A stretch of 15,788 bases of DNA from an uncultured Oscillospiraceae bacterium (GTDB lineage: Bacteria; Bacillota; Clostridia; Oscillospirales; Oscillospiraceae), in contig CALWYM010000122.1 in the NCBI GenBank assembly GCA_944385775.1, positions 1 to 15,788 on the forward strand, in the 5' to 3' direction. This document shows positions 1-7,386 of the stretch, one piece after another. The position numbers and the translations under genes are program-made. The notes under the pieces are model-generated. The model worked only from the letters and a program-made list of their open reading frames with translations, had not been told where the DNA came from and did not search any database. Position 1 is the first letter of the stretch. Each line of letters begins with the position of its first letter.

Positions 1-677
1 CGGCTTTCCTGCATATCATATGTTTCCACCATTGCAGTGCTGCTGTCTCTTCTGGCAGAATAAAGAGCGGTAAGCGTTTCTCCGTCCAGGGTGGCTCTGC
101 GGTCAAAAATTTCCCGGAATATTTGAAGAAGCCTCAGTTCCTTTGCCTCAAAATGCCCCATAATATCCCGCGGTCTGTACCCCGTCGCGGAAGAACGGTA
201 CTCAGAAGGCACGGCGCCAAGACGACTCAGCGTACCCTCAAGCCACATCGCCATCTCCTCCGCCCGGCTCAAATAATCCCCACTTTCCAAAAACTCGGGC
301 TTATCCAGTCTCGACCGGTCAATAATCTGATTTTCATATTCCGCAAGGAAATTTGTTATGAGAAGCGAAAGTATCCTCTCCGAATCCTTACAGTCAAGTT
401 TTACGGTATATAAACCTGTACCGATATTCTCTATATGCCCGCGGGAACGTATTATATCGACCCTAAGGTCATTTTCGGCTCCTATATTTTTCAGTACCTC
501 CGCCACGTTCTCTGATGAAAAGATTCCGTCAAGACTCGCGTTCTCATCATAAACCATAAGTTCAGCCCCGGCTGAAACACTGTGACTGACTATAAGGTAC
601 AGTGAACCGAGAAGCATAATCACAGCCGCCACAGCAAAAAACAGAATTCTCTGACTTTTAAGCTGCTCAATACTCAT
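1..677 (-). CDS. Wzz-like chain-length/polysaccharide export membrane protein, partial (C-terminus off window)
   Basis: The reading frame is open from an ATG at 677 down to base 1, giving the first 225 residues; the 3' end lies outside the window. One N-terminal membrane segment (about residues 10-30) is followed by a long extracytoplasmic domain with helical, charged stretches. The architecture, and the stretch around residues 60-110, parallel the Wzz-like protein encoded just upstream, so I read it as a second polysaccharide co-polymerase-like protein. Its ATG overlaps the TGA of the upstream gene in an ATGA arrangement (674-677), implying translational coupling and a shared operon. The role in setting polymer length or export is inferred from architecture and glycosyltransferase neighbours. 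Whether a C-terminal membrane segment or a kinase domain follows cannot be seen. Confidence 0.6.
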   Translation of the reverse strand, partial: MSIEQLKSQRILFFAVAAVIMLLGSLYLIVSHSVSAGAELMVYDENASLDGIFSSENVAEVLKNIGAENDLRVDIIRSRGHIENIGTGLYTVKLDCKDSERILSLLITNFLAEYENQIIDRSRLDKPEFLESGDYLSRAEEMAMWLEGTLSRLGAVPSEYRSSATGYRPRDIMGHFEAKELRLLQIFREIFDRRATLDGETLTALYSARRDSSTAMVETYDMQES

Positions 678-1852
678 CTTACACTCACTTCCATCTTTTT
701 CTTTACTGTCTTTACAGTCAGCATATATTTAACCGAACGGAGCGCCAGAGTAGCCAGTACCCCTTCTCCTACGGCTGCCATTACGCTTATCCAATAGTCA
801 AAAAGCCTGTTTCCGTTATTCACTATGACCGGCTCATCAGTACTTTCTTCAAGCTGCCTCAGCGTTTCCTCCGCCTCGGTTAATATCTGGAAAAGCCTGT
901 TTTCAATGTGGGAAAGCTCATTTTCAAAATACGTTTCGCTCATCTCGTCTGAATATGTGGCAGAGGACATAAGGCTTCTTATTCTACGCTGTCTCTCCCC
1001 ATAAAACTCCCCTTCTCCGGAAATCCACTCTTCCGGGAATACTTTCAGTACCTCAAGGCGGTTTTCAATCAGCGCGTCATAATATTCCGACCCAAGCTGA
1101 AGAATGTTTAATCCGCTTCCTTTAAACCCTTCTCCGGCGTAGGCTTCCAGCTCCTCAATTCTACGCTCGATACTCGTAAGTTCGCTCTCCACACCGGCAA
1201 GGTCTTCATACTCAAGCTGTGAAATATACCCTGCCGCCATAAGGCATTTTTCTCCCAGATACCGGCATCTCTCACCGTAGTCACCGTCTGTGCTCTCCAA
1301 TGTGAAAATTGCGCTTTTGACACCGTATTTTTCATTAAACTCCCTAACAAAGGAATCTACCACAGCGTCCGTTATCTGCTGTCCGCTTTCTCCGGAAAAT
1401 TTTTTGGGCTCATAACTCAAAACATACTGGGAAGTCACAAACCCCTCCGAATAGCCTTTTATCTTTACCGGAGTAATTTTCAATCCCTCCTTCAGTTCCG
1501 TACTGTTAAGGGGAAGCTTTTCATCGGCTATAACCTTGTTTAAAACAGAGTCTGATATGAGCTCCTCAATATAAAACCTGGTGCCGTCCGGATTTTCTCC
1601 GTCAGAAGCGCCTTCATAAGTAAAAGCCACGTCAGTGCTGCCTTTTCCGTATGTCATAACCATTGCCGAGGATATACAGACAAATGCCGCCCCGGCGGCA
1701 GTCCAATTTATCCAGCAGCCTTTTCCAAAACTTTTAAAATAGCCGCGAAATCCATACCCTCCGCCCCAAAGCACAAAAAGCGTACAGATAACAGCTCCCA
1801 GAGAAAGGATCCCTATCCCCCACAAAATAATTTTTGCCGCAAGAAATATCAT
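674..1852 (-). CDS. Wzz-like polysaccharide chain-length determinant (membrane protein)
   Basis: A 392-residue protein with hydrophobic segments at about residues 5-30 and 49-68, a large extracytoplasmic region rich in Glu and predicted helix (about 200-345), and a C-terminal membrane segment near 348-372 followed by a basic tail. The stretch after the second segment, containing ENPDGTRF at about residues 86-93, is of the kind found in the first conserved block of Wzz/chain-length determinant proteins. Such proteins form oligomers in the membrane that control polymer length of capsule, teichoic-like or exopolysaccharide chains. The extra N-terminal hydrophobic segment is unusual for a simple two-helix Wzz. 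Its ATG overlaps the stop of the upstream glycosyltransferase (ATGA, 1849-1852) and its own stop overlaps the next start, so the three genes are tightly coupled. Family assignment is by motif and topology, not alignment. Confidence 0.6.
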   Translation of the reverse strand: MIFLAAKIILWGIGILSLGAVICTLFVLWGGGYGFRGYFKSFGKGCWINWTAAGAAFVCISSAMVMTYGKGSTDVAFTYEGASDGENPDGTRFYIEELISDSVLNKVIADEKLPLNSTELKEGLKITPVKIKGYSEGFVTSQYVLSYEPKKFSGESGQQITDAVVDSFVREFNEKYGVKSAIFTLESTDGDYGERCRYLGEKCLMAAGYISQLEYEDLAGVESELTSIERRIEELEAYAGEGFKGSGLNILQLGSEYYDALIENRLEVLKVFPEEWISGEGEFYGERQRRIRSLMSSATYSDEMSETYFENELSHIENRLFQILTEAEETLRQLEESTDEPVIVNNGNRLFDYWISVMAAVGEGVLATLALRSVKYMLTVKTVKKKMEVSVR

Positions 1853-2937
1853 ACTGCTTTTTCACCTGCCCTGTTTAAAACCTTGAGAGTCTCCTCAGCA
1901 CATTTGTCCCAGGAATAGTTTCTTCTCATAAAATCAATCTGTTCTTGAGAATTTTCCCTCTTATTTTCAATAAGTGCCGCCATGGAATTTAACAAATCCT
2001 CCTTATCGCCGGACCTGAAAGTATATACATAATCAGGAGCTACGGCAATATTTTCCGGCAAATCGCTTACCAGGCACCGTGCTCCGCAGCCCAGCGCCTC
2101 CATCAGGCTAAGACTCATTCCCTCAACCTGACTTGGCAGCACATAAATGTCGCATCCCAGATACAGCTCCCAAAGCTCACTTTGCTCCACAAAATCAAGA
2201 AAAACTATCCTTTCATCATGCTCCGCTAAGGTCATAACTTCTTTTACGTACCTGTCATTTGGATTTATCCTCCCTGCGATTAAAAGCCTCTTTGAGGTTT
2301 TAAGCCTTTTAAAGGCGTCTATCAGAAGGTGAAGCCCCTTTTCCGGTACAAGCCTTGCGGCAAAAATAATATACCCTCCATCATGGCTCTTTGCCTTACA
2401 GTCAATATCTTCGGGAAAGGACACGCCGTTTTTCACAACCGCCGTGTCCCTGCCGTATGTATTTTTGAAATACTCCCGCGCCGGTTCAGACAGGACAATT
2501 ACCTCATCGGCATATTTTGCCCCAATCCTCTCACCCATCTTAATGTAGGTCGAGGACAGCCTGCCCCACTTGCTCCGCTTCCAGTCACACCCGTGGATTG
2601 TTACAACCGTGGGAATTTTAAAAAGGTGTGGTATGAGACACATTACCGCTGGACCCTCAGCGTGAAAATGAATCAGATCAGCCCCGTCCCAAATCGCCCT
2701 TACTGTGGCAAGAAGGGAGTACACTGCCGCATTCAGCCCTGAATGTGGAAAAGTGAAAATGTCTTTAATAATAGCCCCACAGTATTCCACTATGGAGCTA
2801 TCATCACCTATTGTCTTTCTGTTGTATATGACAAGCTGGTGATAGCGGGAAAGCCTTTTCGCTGTCTCCGTAACGACCACCTCAACCCCTCCCTCACGGG
2901 ACGGTACTCTCTTATGACCAATTACAGCAATTTTCAT
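1849..2937 (-). CDS. Glycosyltransferase, GT4-like (GT-B fold)
   Basis: This 362-residue cytosolic or membrane-associated glycosyltransferase transfers a sugar from a nucleotide donor, presumably onto a lipid-linked surface-polysaccharide intermediate. The N-terminus KIAVIGHKRVPSREGGVE (residues 2-19) is the glycine-rich acceptor-side loop seen in DUF1972/GT4-type enzymes. The donor-binding half carries the AARLVPEKG strand (193-201) and the E-x7-E motif at residues 272-280 (EGMSLSLME). Length is normal for the family. The start is supported by an AGAGGA ribosome site 6 bases upstream and a near-consensus promoter at 2968-2996. It leads an operon with two Wzz-like proteins through a 4-base overlap. 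Donor and acceptor sugars cannot be inferred. Confidence 0.85.
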   Translation of the reverse strand: MKIAVIGHKRVPSREGGVEVVVTETAKRLSRYHQLVIYNRKTIGDDSSIVEYCGAIIKDIFTFPHSGLNAAVYSLLATVRAIWDGADLIHFHAEGPAVMCLIPHLFKIPTVVTIHGCDWKRSKWGRLSSTYIKMGERIGAKYADEVIVLSEPAREYFKNTYGRDTAVVKNGVSFPEDIDCKAKSHDGGYIIFAARLVPEKGLHLLIDAFKRLKTSKRLLIAGRINPNDRYVKEVMTLAEHDERIVFLDFVEQSELWELYLGCDIYVLPSQVEGMSLSLMEALGCGARCLVSDLPENIAVAPDYVYTFRSGDKEDLLNSMAALIENKRENSQEQIDFMRRNYSWDKCAEETLKVLNRAGEKAV

Positions 2938-2967
2938 CTTTATCCTCTGTCTGAAAAATACTCGACA

Positions 2968-2996
2968 ATGATAGCATATTTTTCACATTTTGTCCA
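2968..2996 (-). promoter_or_regulatory. SigA-type promoter of the glycosyltransferase/Wzz operon
   Basis: On the minus strand TGGACA (2991-2996), a 17-base spacer and TATCAT (2968-2973), with a TGC extension just before the -10. It lies in the 91-base gap after the broken glycosyltransferase and about 30 bases ahead of the 2937 start, so the downstream operon can be expressed independently of the broken gene. Confidence 0.7.
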
Positions 2997-3028
2997 TAAG
3001 TTCCTGTCATAATCTCAGGATTTTTCTA

Positions 3029-4231
3029 TTATTTTTGCTTTATTTGTAACTTTTTATAAATATTTACCATTTTCTCCGCATACTCCGTATCGGTGATGTA
3101 ATGGCGCTCCAGACACCGATAGGACATTTGTCTCAAAAGCTCCCTGTTGCCGTAAAGCTCACTAACAGACCTTGATAGATTCTGGAAATCAATATTTCTT
3201 ACTAAAACTCCTGTAACGCCGTCCTCAATAATTTCAGGTACTCCGCCGATGTTTGTCCCCACCACCGGGGTTCCCATCGCCATTGACTCAATAACAGATA
3301 ACGGATAATTCTCATAGTACACAGACGGCTAAACAGTGAAAAGGGCGTGCCTTATGAGCTTTTCCAGTTCCTCACCCTCCTTAAAGCCAATATACCTTAC
3401 ATTTTCGCCTGCTTCCTTTCTCACATAATTTTCCATCGGACCGCTGCCTGCAATGAAAAAATTGATATGACCGAGACTGTTAAAGGCTTTTATCATTATT
3501 TCAATACCCTTTTCCTTGGAAAGCCTGCCAAAATAAAGTACATAGTCACCCTTTTCACTGGTTGAAACCACAGCTTTGTGGACGAAATTACTAATCACAA
3601 CGGTTTTTCCCAAAAATCTGCTCTTCCTTGTGATTACCGATTCGATAAACCGGCTTGGGCAGATAAAAGCGGAAACACGGTCATAGGTTTTTCTCTGTCT
3701 GTAAAGCTCACCCTCAACTGCGCCTACTATGCTCTTAAGGTATGATCCGTGAATACATTTTCCGAAAACACAGTTCCATTTGCCTTTTCCTATGCATCTC
3801 TGGCAAAGTTCACCGTTTCCACTCATCATAAGATGATTTGGACATACCATCTGACTGTCATGTACAGTCTGAATGACAGGGATTCCCAGCTCCCACACGC
3901 CGTCTATCACGGAAGGAGTCAGCTGAAAATTTATATTGTTCATATGTACAATATCGGGCTTAAAGCTTCTGCACAACTCCTTTATTTTTCTCTTTGCCTC
4001 AGCGGAATAAATTATTCTAAGGGGATAAAGCAGATTTTCCGGCTTTTTTGTGTGAAAATCAACCGGCGAAGTATATAGCCCCAGACTGTTTCCAACGGTA
4101 TTGCGGCTGTCCGCCATTCCGAAATATTCTACGCAGTGTCCCATTCTCTCAAGAGCCTGTCCCAGTTCCAACGTGTACGCCTCAGCACCGCCCCTAGGGT
4201 AGAGAAACTTATTGACCAAAAGAACCCTCAT
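3029..4231 (-). pseudogene. Glycosyltransferase (GT4-like) interrupted by an in-frame amber codon
   Basis: Start ATG 4231 is preceded by GGGAGGATAAGA, a strong ribosome site; a GTG at 4258 in the same frame lacks one. The frame reads 300 residues, meets TAG at 3329-3331, then continues in the same frame for about 99 more residues to TAA at 3029. Both halves match one GT-B glycosyltransferase of 400 codons. The N-terminal half has the LVNKFLYPRGGAEAY loop and YFGRLSKEKGIE. The part after the amber has PSVYYENYPLS, the E-x7-E motif (codons 307-315) and GTPVVGTNIGGVPE. The amber sits directly before the conserved PS.(W/Y)YEN.P block, so the truncated product lacks the catalytic donor-binding motif. 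It follows coaX by 117 bases on the same strand; a TATAAT at about 4247-4252 close to the ribosome site is a weak candidate -10 only. Likely nonsense mutation; suppression or sequence error remain possible. Confidence 0.85.
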
Positions 4232-4348
4232 TCTTATCCTCCCGTTATTATAGCCCACAATGTAAATCCGCCACCGCTACTAAGTCATTCGGACGTGATT
4301 TTCTTCCGGCTCTTTCTTCTGTAAGTTGACAAAGAACAATTTTACGGA

Positions 4349-5122
4349 CTACCTGCGGCAGTTTTTCTCGTAAATCACCCAGAGCCCCTTAAAAAGAAGC
4401 TCATCGTCCAGCGTTATCTCATGCCGGCACAATGGCACAACACTGGGCGCAATTCCGCCGGTGGCAATAACGGTGACCTCATTTTGCGATAGCTCCTTTT
4501 TCATTCTGTCAAGCATACCGTCCACCATGGCCGCCGACCCCAAAATACTTCCGCTTTTCATGCACTCTATGGTGTTTCTTCCTATTGCAGCCTTCGGCGG
4601 CTCCAAGGGTATTCTTGGAAGCAGCGAGGCTCCCTCCGTCAGCGCGTTAAGAGAGAGCACAACTCCCGGCACTATGGCGCCCCCCACAAATGCGCCGGAA
4701 TCGTCCAAAGCGGAAAATGTAGTGGCCGTACCCATATCAATTATAATCGCAGGAACCTTATAATATTTAAGAACAGCGGCAGCTCCGACCACAAGGTCGC
4801 TTCCGACCTCGGCAGGGTTATCTATCTGTATATTGACACCTGTTTTAACCCCGGCGCCCACAACCATTGGCTTTATTTTGCAAAGCAGCTCCACAGCCTT
4901 TGTCAGAGAAGCAGTTACCGGCGGCACAACAGATGAGATTATAGCGCCGTCAATATCCTCTGTCATAACCCCTGAAAAGCTAAGCAGCATCTTTATCGTC
5001 GCCGCATATTCATATTCTGTTTTTGATTTGTCCGACTTTATTCTCGTTATATTGCGGGTTTTACCCTGGTCTATGCAGCCCATAACAGTGTGGGTATTTC
5101 CTACATCAAAAGCAAGTATCAC
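4349..5122 (-). CDS. coaX: Type III pantothenate kinase
   Basis: Phosphorylates pantothenate with ATP in the first committed step of coenzyme A synthesis, in the cytosol. The protein begins VILAFDVGNTHTVMG, the type III kinase phosphate-binding motif (DVGNT). It carries EVGSDLVVGAA, IIDMGTATTFSA and GGAIVPGV, the conserved Asp/Gly motifs of the ASKHA fold. The start is GTG at 5122: it has AAGGGAGG eight bases upstream and gives 257 residues, the normal CoaX length. A longer frame from 5230 would add 36 residues overlapping the preceding gene. The stop of the NIF3-family gene lies 13 bases upstream, so it is the last clear housekeeping gene of that operon. It ends in TAG, showing amber is a working stop here. 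Confidence 0.93.
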   Translation of the reverse strand: MILAFDVGNTHTVMGCIDQGKTRNITRIKSDKSKTEYEYAATIKMLLSFSGVMTEDIDGAIISSVVPPVTASLTKAVELLCKIKPMVVGAGVKTGVNIQIDNPAEVGSDLVVGAAAVLKYYKVPAIIIDMGTATTFSALDDSGAFVGGAIVPGVVLSLNALTEGASLLPRIPLEPPKAAIGRNTIECMKSGSILGSAAMVDGMLDRMKKELSQNEVTVIATGGIAPSVVPLCRHEITLDDELLFKGLWVIYEKNCRR

Positions 5123-5135
5123 AAAAATTCCTCCC

Positions 5136-5927
5136 TTATACGTAAAACTTTTCAATCTGACAGTGACATTTTGATTTTTCAACTGAAACCTCAAGGAAGC
5201 TCTCGGAGATAAACTTCTCCAAAACCTCAACCACCACGTTTTCCGTTGGGAAATGACCGGCGTCTATTATGTTTATACCCATGGCTGAGCCGTCAAGGAA
5301 ACAGTTATACTTCACATCGGCAGTTACAAAGGTATCACAGCCCGCGGTCCTGACTGCCGTAAGCTCGCTTCCGCCTGAACCTCCGCAAACCGCCACCCGG
5401 CGCACCCTGCCTGTGCCCACAGCGTAGCGAAGTCCGTTTGCGCCCAGCGCCTTTTTCACCTTTGGAAGAAAATCCTCCAAGTCACACTCTTCCACACAGC
5501 CTGTGCGACCAAGTCCGTAGGGATTTTCCGCACTGTCAATTCCCATTTCCGAAAGGCACGAAACTCCGGTAAGCCCCAGCGCCACGGCAAGGGCGTCGTT
5601 TACGCCGCCGGGGGCAACATCAAGGTTCGTATGCATACATATGGCTGCAATACCCTTTTCACATAGGGACAGCACCGGCTTCGCCACAACATCATCGGAG
5701 CAGACATTTTTAAGTGAAAAGAAAAGAGGGTGGTGAGAAACCACAAGCTGGCAGCCCTTTTCCCAAGCCTCCCTGACAACCTGCTCCGTAATATCAAGTG
5801 ACACCAGCACCCGGCGCACCTCACTTTCCGGTCTGCCTGCCAGAATACCAACATTGTCAAAATCCATCTTCCACTCTACGGGAGCAAATTCCTCCAGCTT
5901 ACAGAAAATATCCCTTACAGTTACCAT
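5136..5927 (-). CDS. NIF3-family dinuclear metal-centre protein (YqfO/YbgI-like)
   Basis: A 263-residue NIF3 (DUF34) protein. Metal-ligand motifs are visible: SHHPLFF at residues 64-70, HTNLD at 99-103, and GHFPTE around 224-229 (His225, Glu229). The glycine-rich turn GGSGG and the DVKYN segment are also typical. This is the short form without the PII-like insert found in Bacillus YqfO. The biochemical role of the family is not settled; it is often annotated GTP cyclohydrolase I type 2 or simply metal-dependent hydrolase. Its ATG overlaps the 3' end of trmK by 7 bases, the widespread trmK-nif3 pairing in Bacillota, and GAGGTAGAG within trmK serves as its ribosome site. Confidence 0.9.
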   Translation of the reverse strand: MVTVRDIFCKLEEFAPVEWKMDFDNVGILAGRPESEVRRVLVSLDITEQVVREAWEKGCQLVVSHHPLFFSLKNVCSDDVVAKPVLSLCEKGIAAICMHTNLDVAPGGVNDALAVALGLTGVSCLSEMGIDSAENPYGLGRTGCVEECDLEDFLPKVKKALGANGLRYAVGTGRVRRVAVCGGSGGSELTAVRTAGCDTFVTADVKYNCFLDGSAMGINIIDAGHFPTENVVVEVLEKFISESFLEVSVEKSKCHCQIEKFYV

Positions 5928-6616
5928 TTCTCTACCTCCTCAATCATTCTTTCAAGACCGATAAGGGCAATCCGTCCGTTTTGGAGCTTCTCGTCCATAT
6001 TTGCGCGACCTGAACCGGCTCCTTTAACCATAGTCCTGAGCTTTGACACCTGCTGATGAAGGTAATCCGGCAAAAGTGGGTCACGGTTAATAAACAGGGC
6101 TCTGGGTGCAATGGCTTCAGCCAGGGTTATTCCCCCGGGTATCAATGATTTTTTTACACTTAGCACAATATACATTCTGGAAAAATCACGTACCAAAACG
6201 GCGTCGTCCACATAGCAGCCGTGACTGTAAAGCCACAGAACCAGCTTCTGCACCCTCGACTGAGGCTGAAGCACCAGGTGCGGTCCCTCAAGAGACCACC
6301 TGTCCCTGTCAAGAATGGATATAATATTATCTCCGCCCATGCCGGCAATAATAATGGTATCCACATCCCTGTCCACTCCGCTCAGCCCGTCAGCTCTGCT
6401 GAAAACTATCCTGTCCTCAACCCCGTATTCCCTGGCGGAGGCAACAGCCCTGTTAAGAGGTCCCTCCCCAATGTCGGAAGCTATAATCTTTTGCGCAGTA
6501 CCAAGCTGAATCAGATAGACAGGTATGTAGCCGTGGTCTGTGCCAATATCAGCGATTACCTTTCCGTCTTTGGCAAAATTAGCCACAGCGTAAAGCCGTT
6601 TTGTAAGATTGATCAT
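5921..6616 (-). CDS. trmK: tRNA (adenine(22)-N(1))-methyltransferase TrmK
   Basis: SAM-dependent enzyme that methylates N1 of adenine 22 in the D-arm region of tRNAs. The 231-residue length, the SAM-binding motif ADIGTDHGY (residues 22-30), the SDIGEGPL acidic loop and AGMGGDNI (91-98) are characteristic of TrmK, as is the helical, charged C-terminal region (about 165-231). Start ATG 6616 has AAGGGTGG upstream. It overlaps the NIF3-family gene by 7 bases. Unlike the common arrangement, no sigA/rpoD lies directly upstream; a DUF1858 protein gene is there instead, separated by a strong hairpin. Confidence 0.93.
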   Translation of the reverse strand: MINLTKRLYAVANFAKDGKVIADIGTDHGYIPVYLIQLGTAQKIIASDIGEGPLNRAVASAREYGVEDRIVFSRADGLSGVDRDVDTIIIAGMGGDNIISILDRDRWSLEGPHLVLQPQSRVQKLVLWLYSHGCYVDDAVLVRDFSRMYIVLSVKKSLIPGGITLAEAIAPRALFINRDPLLPDYLHQQVSKLRTMVKGAGSGRANMDEKLQNGRIALIGLERMIEEVEKW

Positions 6617-6641
6617 AAAACCACCCTTAAAGCTAAACTTC

Positions 6642-6666
6642 GAGGCGGGTAAATACTGCCCGCCTC
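6642..6666 (-). terminator. GC-rich hairpin between the DUF1858 gene and trmK
   Basis: A perfect 8-base-pair inverted repeat, GAGGCGGG (6642-6649) and CCCGCCTC (6659-6666), separated by 9 bases. It lies just after the DUF1858 stop and 25 bases before the trmK start. On the minus strand it is followed by GAAGTTTAGCTTT, not a clean T-run, so it may be a weak or partial terminator, an attenuator, or a 3'-end stabiliser. Confidence 0.45.
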
Positions 6667-6689
6667 TCTCTTCTGTGTTAAATTAAAGC

Positions 6690-6896
6690 TCAGGGATTGT
6701 TGGCGACAAACTCATTGAGAGCTTCAACAAATTTATCGGCGTCAACACCGTGAACCATGCAGGCCTGCTCAATATTCTCTCCGCTGGCCATGGCGCAGCC
6801 CAGGCAGTGCATTCCAATGGACATAAAAAGGCTCTGAGCCTGGGGAGCCTGAGTAAGAACATCATTGAGATTATCTTTTCTAGTAAATTTTGGCAT
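6690..6896 (-). CDS. DUF1858 domain protein (hybrid-cluster-protein-associated redox disulfide type)
   Basis: A 68-residue cytosolic protein spanning essentially one DUF1858 domain. The core motif HCLGCAMASGE with Cys31 and Cys34, followed by IEQACMVHG, matches the CxxC redox-disulfide family often found near hybrid cluster proteins or in anaerobes. The redox role is a family prediction; the partner is unknown and no hybrid cluster protein is in this window. AAAGGAGG ahead of ATG 6896 and a near-perfect promoter at 6932-6960 fix the start. A frame starting at 6916 in another phase overlaps it and is a shadow. It is the first gene ahead of trmK, with a hairpin between them. Confidence 0.88.
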   Translation of the reverse strand: MPKFTRKDNLNDVLTQAPQAQSLFMSIGMHCLGCAMASGENIEQACMVHGVDADKFVEALNEFVANNP

Positions 6897-6931
6897 ATAT
6901 AGTCCTCCTTTGCCAAATCTGTAACAGCTAT

Positions 6932-6960
6932 ATTATAAGCTAAAACCTTATTTTTTTCAA
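6932..6960 (-). promoter_or_regulatory. SigA-type promoter of the DUF1858-trmK-nif3-coaX operon
   Basis: Minus strand TTGAAA (6955-6960), exactly 17 bases, TATAAT (6932-6937). It sits about 35 bases ahead of the DUF1858 start. No other clear promoter was seen before coaX, so it probably drives the whole group. Confidence 0.8.
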
Positions 6961-6970
6961 TAGCCCTGAA

Positions 6971-7009
6971 AGTTAGAAAAGGAGCCGCCGAAAAGCCAGC
7001 AGCTCCTTT
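6971..7009 (-). terminator. Rho-independent terminator after the zinc-ribbon gene
   Basis: On the minus strand an extended stem (6978-7009) begins AAAGGAGC and ends GCTCCTTT, continuing inward through G-U-tolerant pairs to a 4-base loop, about 14 pairs in all. It is followed by TTTTC and further T-rich sequence. It ends the sigma factor/zinc-ribbon transcript just before the next promoter. Confidence 0.8.
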
Positions 7010-7056
7010 AATTTCATAGCTTACCTGTATGGGAAAGACCGGGTCGCAAAACAGGA

Positions 7057-7338
7057 TTACTGCACGCCCGCCTTAATCTTGGCGTAGCACTCACTGCAGT
7101 AAACCGGTCTGTCACTCTTTGGCTCAAAGGGCACTCTTGCCTCTTTTCCACAGGACGCGCAGACGGCAGTGTAATACTCTCTCTGACCGCGAGCGGCGTT
7201 CTTACGGGCGTCACGGCAGGCTTTGCAGCGCTGCGGCTCATTCTGGAAGCCTCTCTCAGCGTAGAATTCCTGCTCACCGGCGGTGAACACAAATTCTTTT
7301 CCACATTCCTTGCATACTAATGTCTTATCTTCGTACAT
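7057..7338 (-). CDS. Double zinc-ribbon protein (zf-trcl-like), function unknown
   Basis: A 93-residue soluble protein with eight cysteines in two ribbon-like quartets: Cys9/Cys12 with Cys38/Cys41, and Cys60/Cys63 with Cys81/Cys84. CKECGKEFVFTAGEQEFY and the repeat CASCGKEARVPFEP resemble the probable zinc-ribbon domain (zf-trcl) proteins common in Clostridia. Each quartet can bind one zinc ion; a nucleic-acid or protein-binding role is likely but not shown. It lies 48 bases downstream of the sigma-factor stop on the same strand, with a small TGCCC/GGGCA hairpin (7363-7375) between them, and is followed by a strong terminator, so the two genes probably form one transcript. Start ATG 7338 has GTGAGG upstream. 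Confidence 0.82.
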   Translation of the reverse strand: MYEDKTLVCKECGKEFVFTAGEQEFYAERGFQNEPQRCKACRDARKNAARGQREYYTAVCASCGKEARVPFEPKSDRPVYCSECYAKIKAGVQ

Positions 7339-7386
7339 AACGGGACCTCACTTTTGACCTCTTGCCCTTTGGGCATTGTATTTGCG

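Noticed and set aside
2329..2742. Plus-strand open frame of 137 codons within the glycosyltransferase region
   Set aside because: Shadow of the real minus-strand gene, with no motif or ribosome site.
3329..3331. Genome-wide reassignment of TAG to an amino acid
   Set aside because: coaX and ruvC end at TAG at the expected family lengths, so TAG acts as a normal stop in this genome.
4232..4258. Longer start for the interrupted glycosyltransferase (GTG at 4258)
   Set aside because: ATG 4231 has a strong GGGAGG ribosome site and gives the family N-terminus; the upstream GTG has none and the extra residues are not family-like.
5123..5230. 36-residue N-terminal extension of CoaX
   Set aside because: It overlaps the preceding gene and lies before the canonical VILAFDVGNT start, which has its own ribosome site.
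7363..7375. TGCCC/GGGCA mini-hairpin between the sigma-factor and zinc-ribbon genes
   Set aside because: Only five pairs with a three-base loop and no T-run; too weak to call a terminator or regulatory element.
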